Below are positions 5,632-6,296 of a DNA stretch of 6,296 nt, in pieces. Both the position numbers and the translations under genes were made by a program. Position 1 is the first letter of the stretch; the number at the start of each line of letters is the position of its first letter. Below the pieces are notes generated by a model. That model did not search any database, was not told where the DNA came from, and saw only the letters and a list, made by a program, of their open reading frames with translations. The stretch comes from Bacteroidota bacterium (GTDB taxonomy: Bacteria > Bacteroidota > Bacteroidia > B-17B0 > Aurantibacillaceae), in the NCBI GenBank assembly GCA_023433205.1, contig JAEZDS010000135.1, positions 1 through 6,296 of the forward strand, in the 5' to 3' direction.

Positions 5632-6296
5632 ATGAAAATCTCCACTAGTCTTACAATTGTCGCTGTTGCATTGAGCCTTGTGCTCGGTGGTCAGAATGAT
5701 AAGAACCAGGGGGCCGTGAAAGGAAGCCTTAAGCAGGAATACATTAAAAATCAGGGTTATCTTTCGAAAAAAGGGGGTTTTAGTCTTGCTACTCCCTATG
5801 GTGATTCGCTGGCAGGTTTTGATGAAAAGAGCATTACTGAGCACATGATGGCAGACGGGGTTGGAGGGGCCAAGCTGGTAGAAATGCTTGAGTTTCACAA
5901 ACGCCAGTACGTGAATAATAAATATGGCGTAAACCTCCCTCCGCCTTCCCCATACAGTATGCCTGATGGTAGTCCTATCCCTGTGGGAAATCCCGGAAAG
6001 AAGAAAGGTGGTGCTGCTACAATTAATGTTGCACCCTGTGTAAATGAGGGTTTTGAATCAAGTTCTCCTGGTGCTTATACCACAGCAACTGCTGTTCCTG
6101 GCTGGACAGTGGAGAGCCGTGTGGCAGATGGCGCATGTACGTTCACAAATTGGACAGCCGGTAGTCCGGAGTTTTCACTGGTTTCCACGCCCATAAATAA
6201 TTGGCCCAATGTGGGTTCTCCTATGGGCATTATTCCTCACTCTCCATTGGGGGCACAGTGGTGGCGCCGCGTAGAAACGCCGGGGGGGGTTGAAAT
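5632..6296 (+). CDS. secreted surface protein, N-terminal part only (probable type IX-secreted family)
   Basis: The frame is open from ATG 5632 to the right edge, giving 221 codons and two further bases. Residues 1-20 form a Sec signal peptide (MKIS, a hydrophobic core, then LVLGG) with no lipobox cysteine. Residues 21-130 are polar and match nothing I know. They include a KKGGF stretch at 46-50, a helical MMADGVGGAKLVEMLEFHK part at 72-90, a proline-rich NLPPPSPYSMPDGSPIP at 101-117 and a GKKKGG linker at 122-127. From C136 a second module begins: CVNEGFE at 136-142, PGWTVESR at 156-163, then a W- and P-rich section with IIPHSPLG at 200-207. This second part recalls the repeated adhesion-like domain of large Bacteroidota surface proteins that end in a type IX sorting or gliding-associated domain, but the C-terminus needed to confirm this is outside the window. 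Its function is unknown. Confidence 0.8.
   Translation, partial: MKISTSLTIVAVALSLVLGGQNDKNQGAVKGSLKQEYIKNQGYLSKKGGFSLATPYGDSLAGFDEKSITEHMMADGVGGAKLVEMLEFHKRQYVNNKYGVNLPPPSPYSMPDGSPIPVGNPGKKKGGAATINVAPCVNEGFESSSPGAYTTATAVPGWTVESRVADGACTFTNWTAGSPEFSLVSTPINNWPNVGSPMGIIPHSPLGAQWWRRVETPGGVE

Noticed and set aside
5767..5777. A6G5 run in the secreted-protein gene as a possible ribosomal frameshift site
   Set aside because: The A-AAA-AAG heptamer is not in the reading phase needed for -1 slippage, and the frame continues open without a shift.
5617..5898. Minus-strand frame of 93 codons opposite the secreted-protein gene
   Set aside because: Lies antisense to a better-supported gene with a signal peptide; its translation resembles no family I know.

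Overview
The window looks like a chromosomal piece of a Bacteroidota bacterium of uncertain order. Four things point there: a DUF3098 gene next to uppP and ftsX, a RemB-like outer-membrane protein, a TAnnTTTG-type promoter element, and a general lack of Shine-Dalgarno sequences. No rRNA, tRNA, CRISPR array, insertion sequence or attachment site was found.

Layout. The left part (1-2822) is a minus-strand block, read from right to left. It begins with gmd (GDP-mannose 4,6-dehydratase), followed 6 bases later by fcl (GDP-L-fucose synthase, GTG start). About 13 bases further on is a TTG-initiated gene for a RemB/Wzi-like outer-membrane protein, which runs off the left edge. The first two enzymes make GDP-L-fucose, a donor for surface polysaccharide or glycoprotein glycans. 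The third gene is an envelope protein of a family tied to gliding or capsule, so the block reads as a cell-surface unit.

A short divergent intergenic region (about 2823-2919) carries a good Bacteroidota -7 box for the rightward genes. The plus-strand block (2920-5323) has four genes: DUF3098, a 140-residue single-pass membrane protein, uppP (undecaprenyl-diphosphatase, lipid carrier recycling) and ftsX (cell-division permease-like protein). The first three overlap by 1-4 bases and are probably translationally coupled. ftsX follows after 51 bases with a TTG start. The genes belong to envelope and division biology. From memory the usual Bacteroidota order is ftsX-DUF3098-uppP-truB, so here ftsX is displaced and an extra gene is inserted.

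The right end has a roughly 308-base intergenic region (5324-5631) with two small hairpins. It is followed by the N-terminal 221 codons of a secreted protein (5632 to the edge), probably a large surface protein of the type IX-secreted kind whose C-terminus lies outside the window.

Overall this is mostly housekeeping and envelope content. No clearly undescribed system is visible. The points most worth following are the displaced ftsX, the run of non-ATG starts, the small inserted membrane protein and the unfinished secreted protein with a G8 tract.
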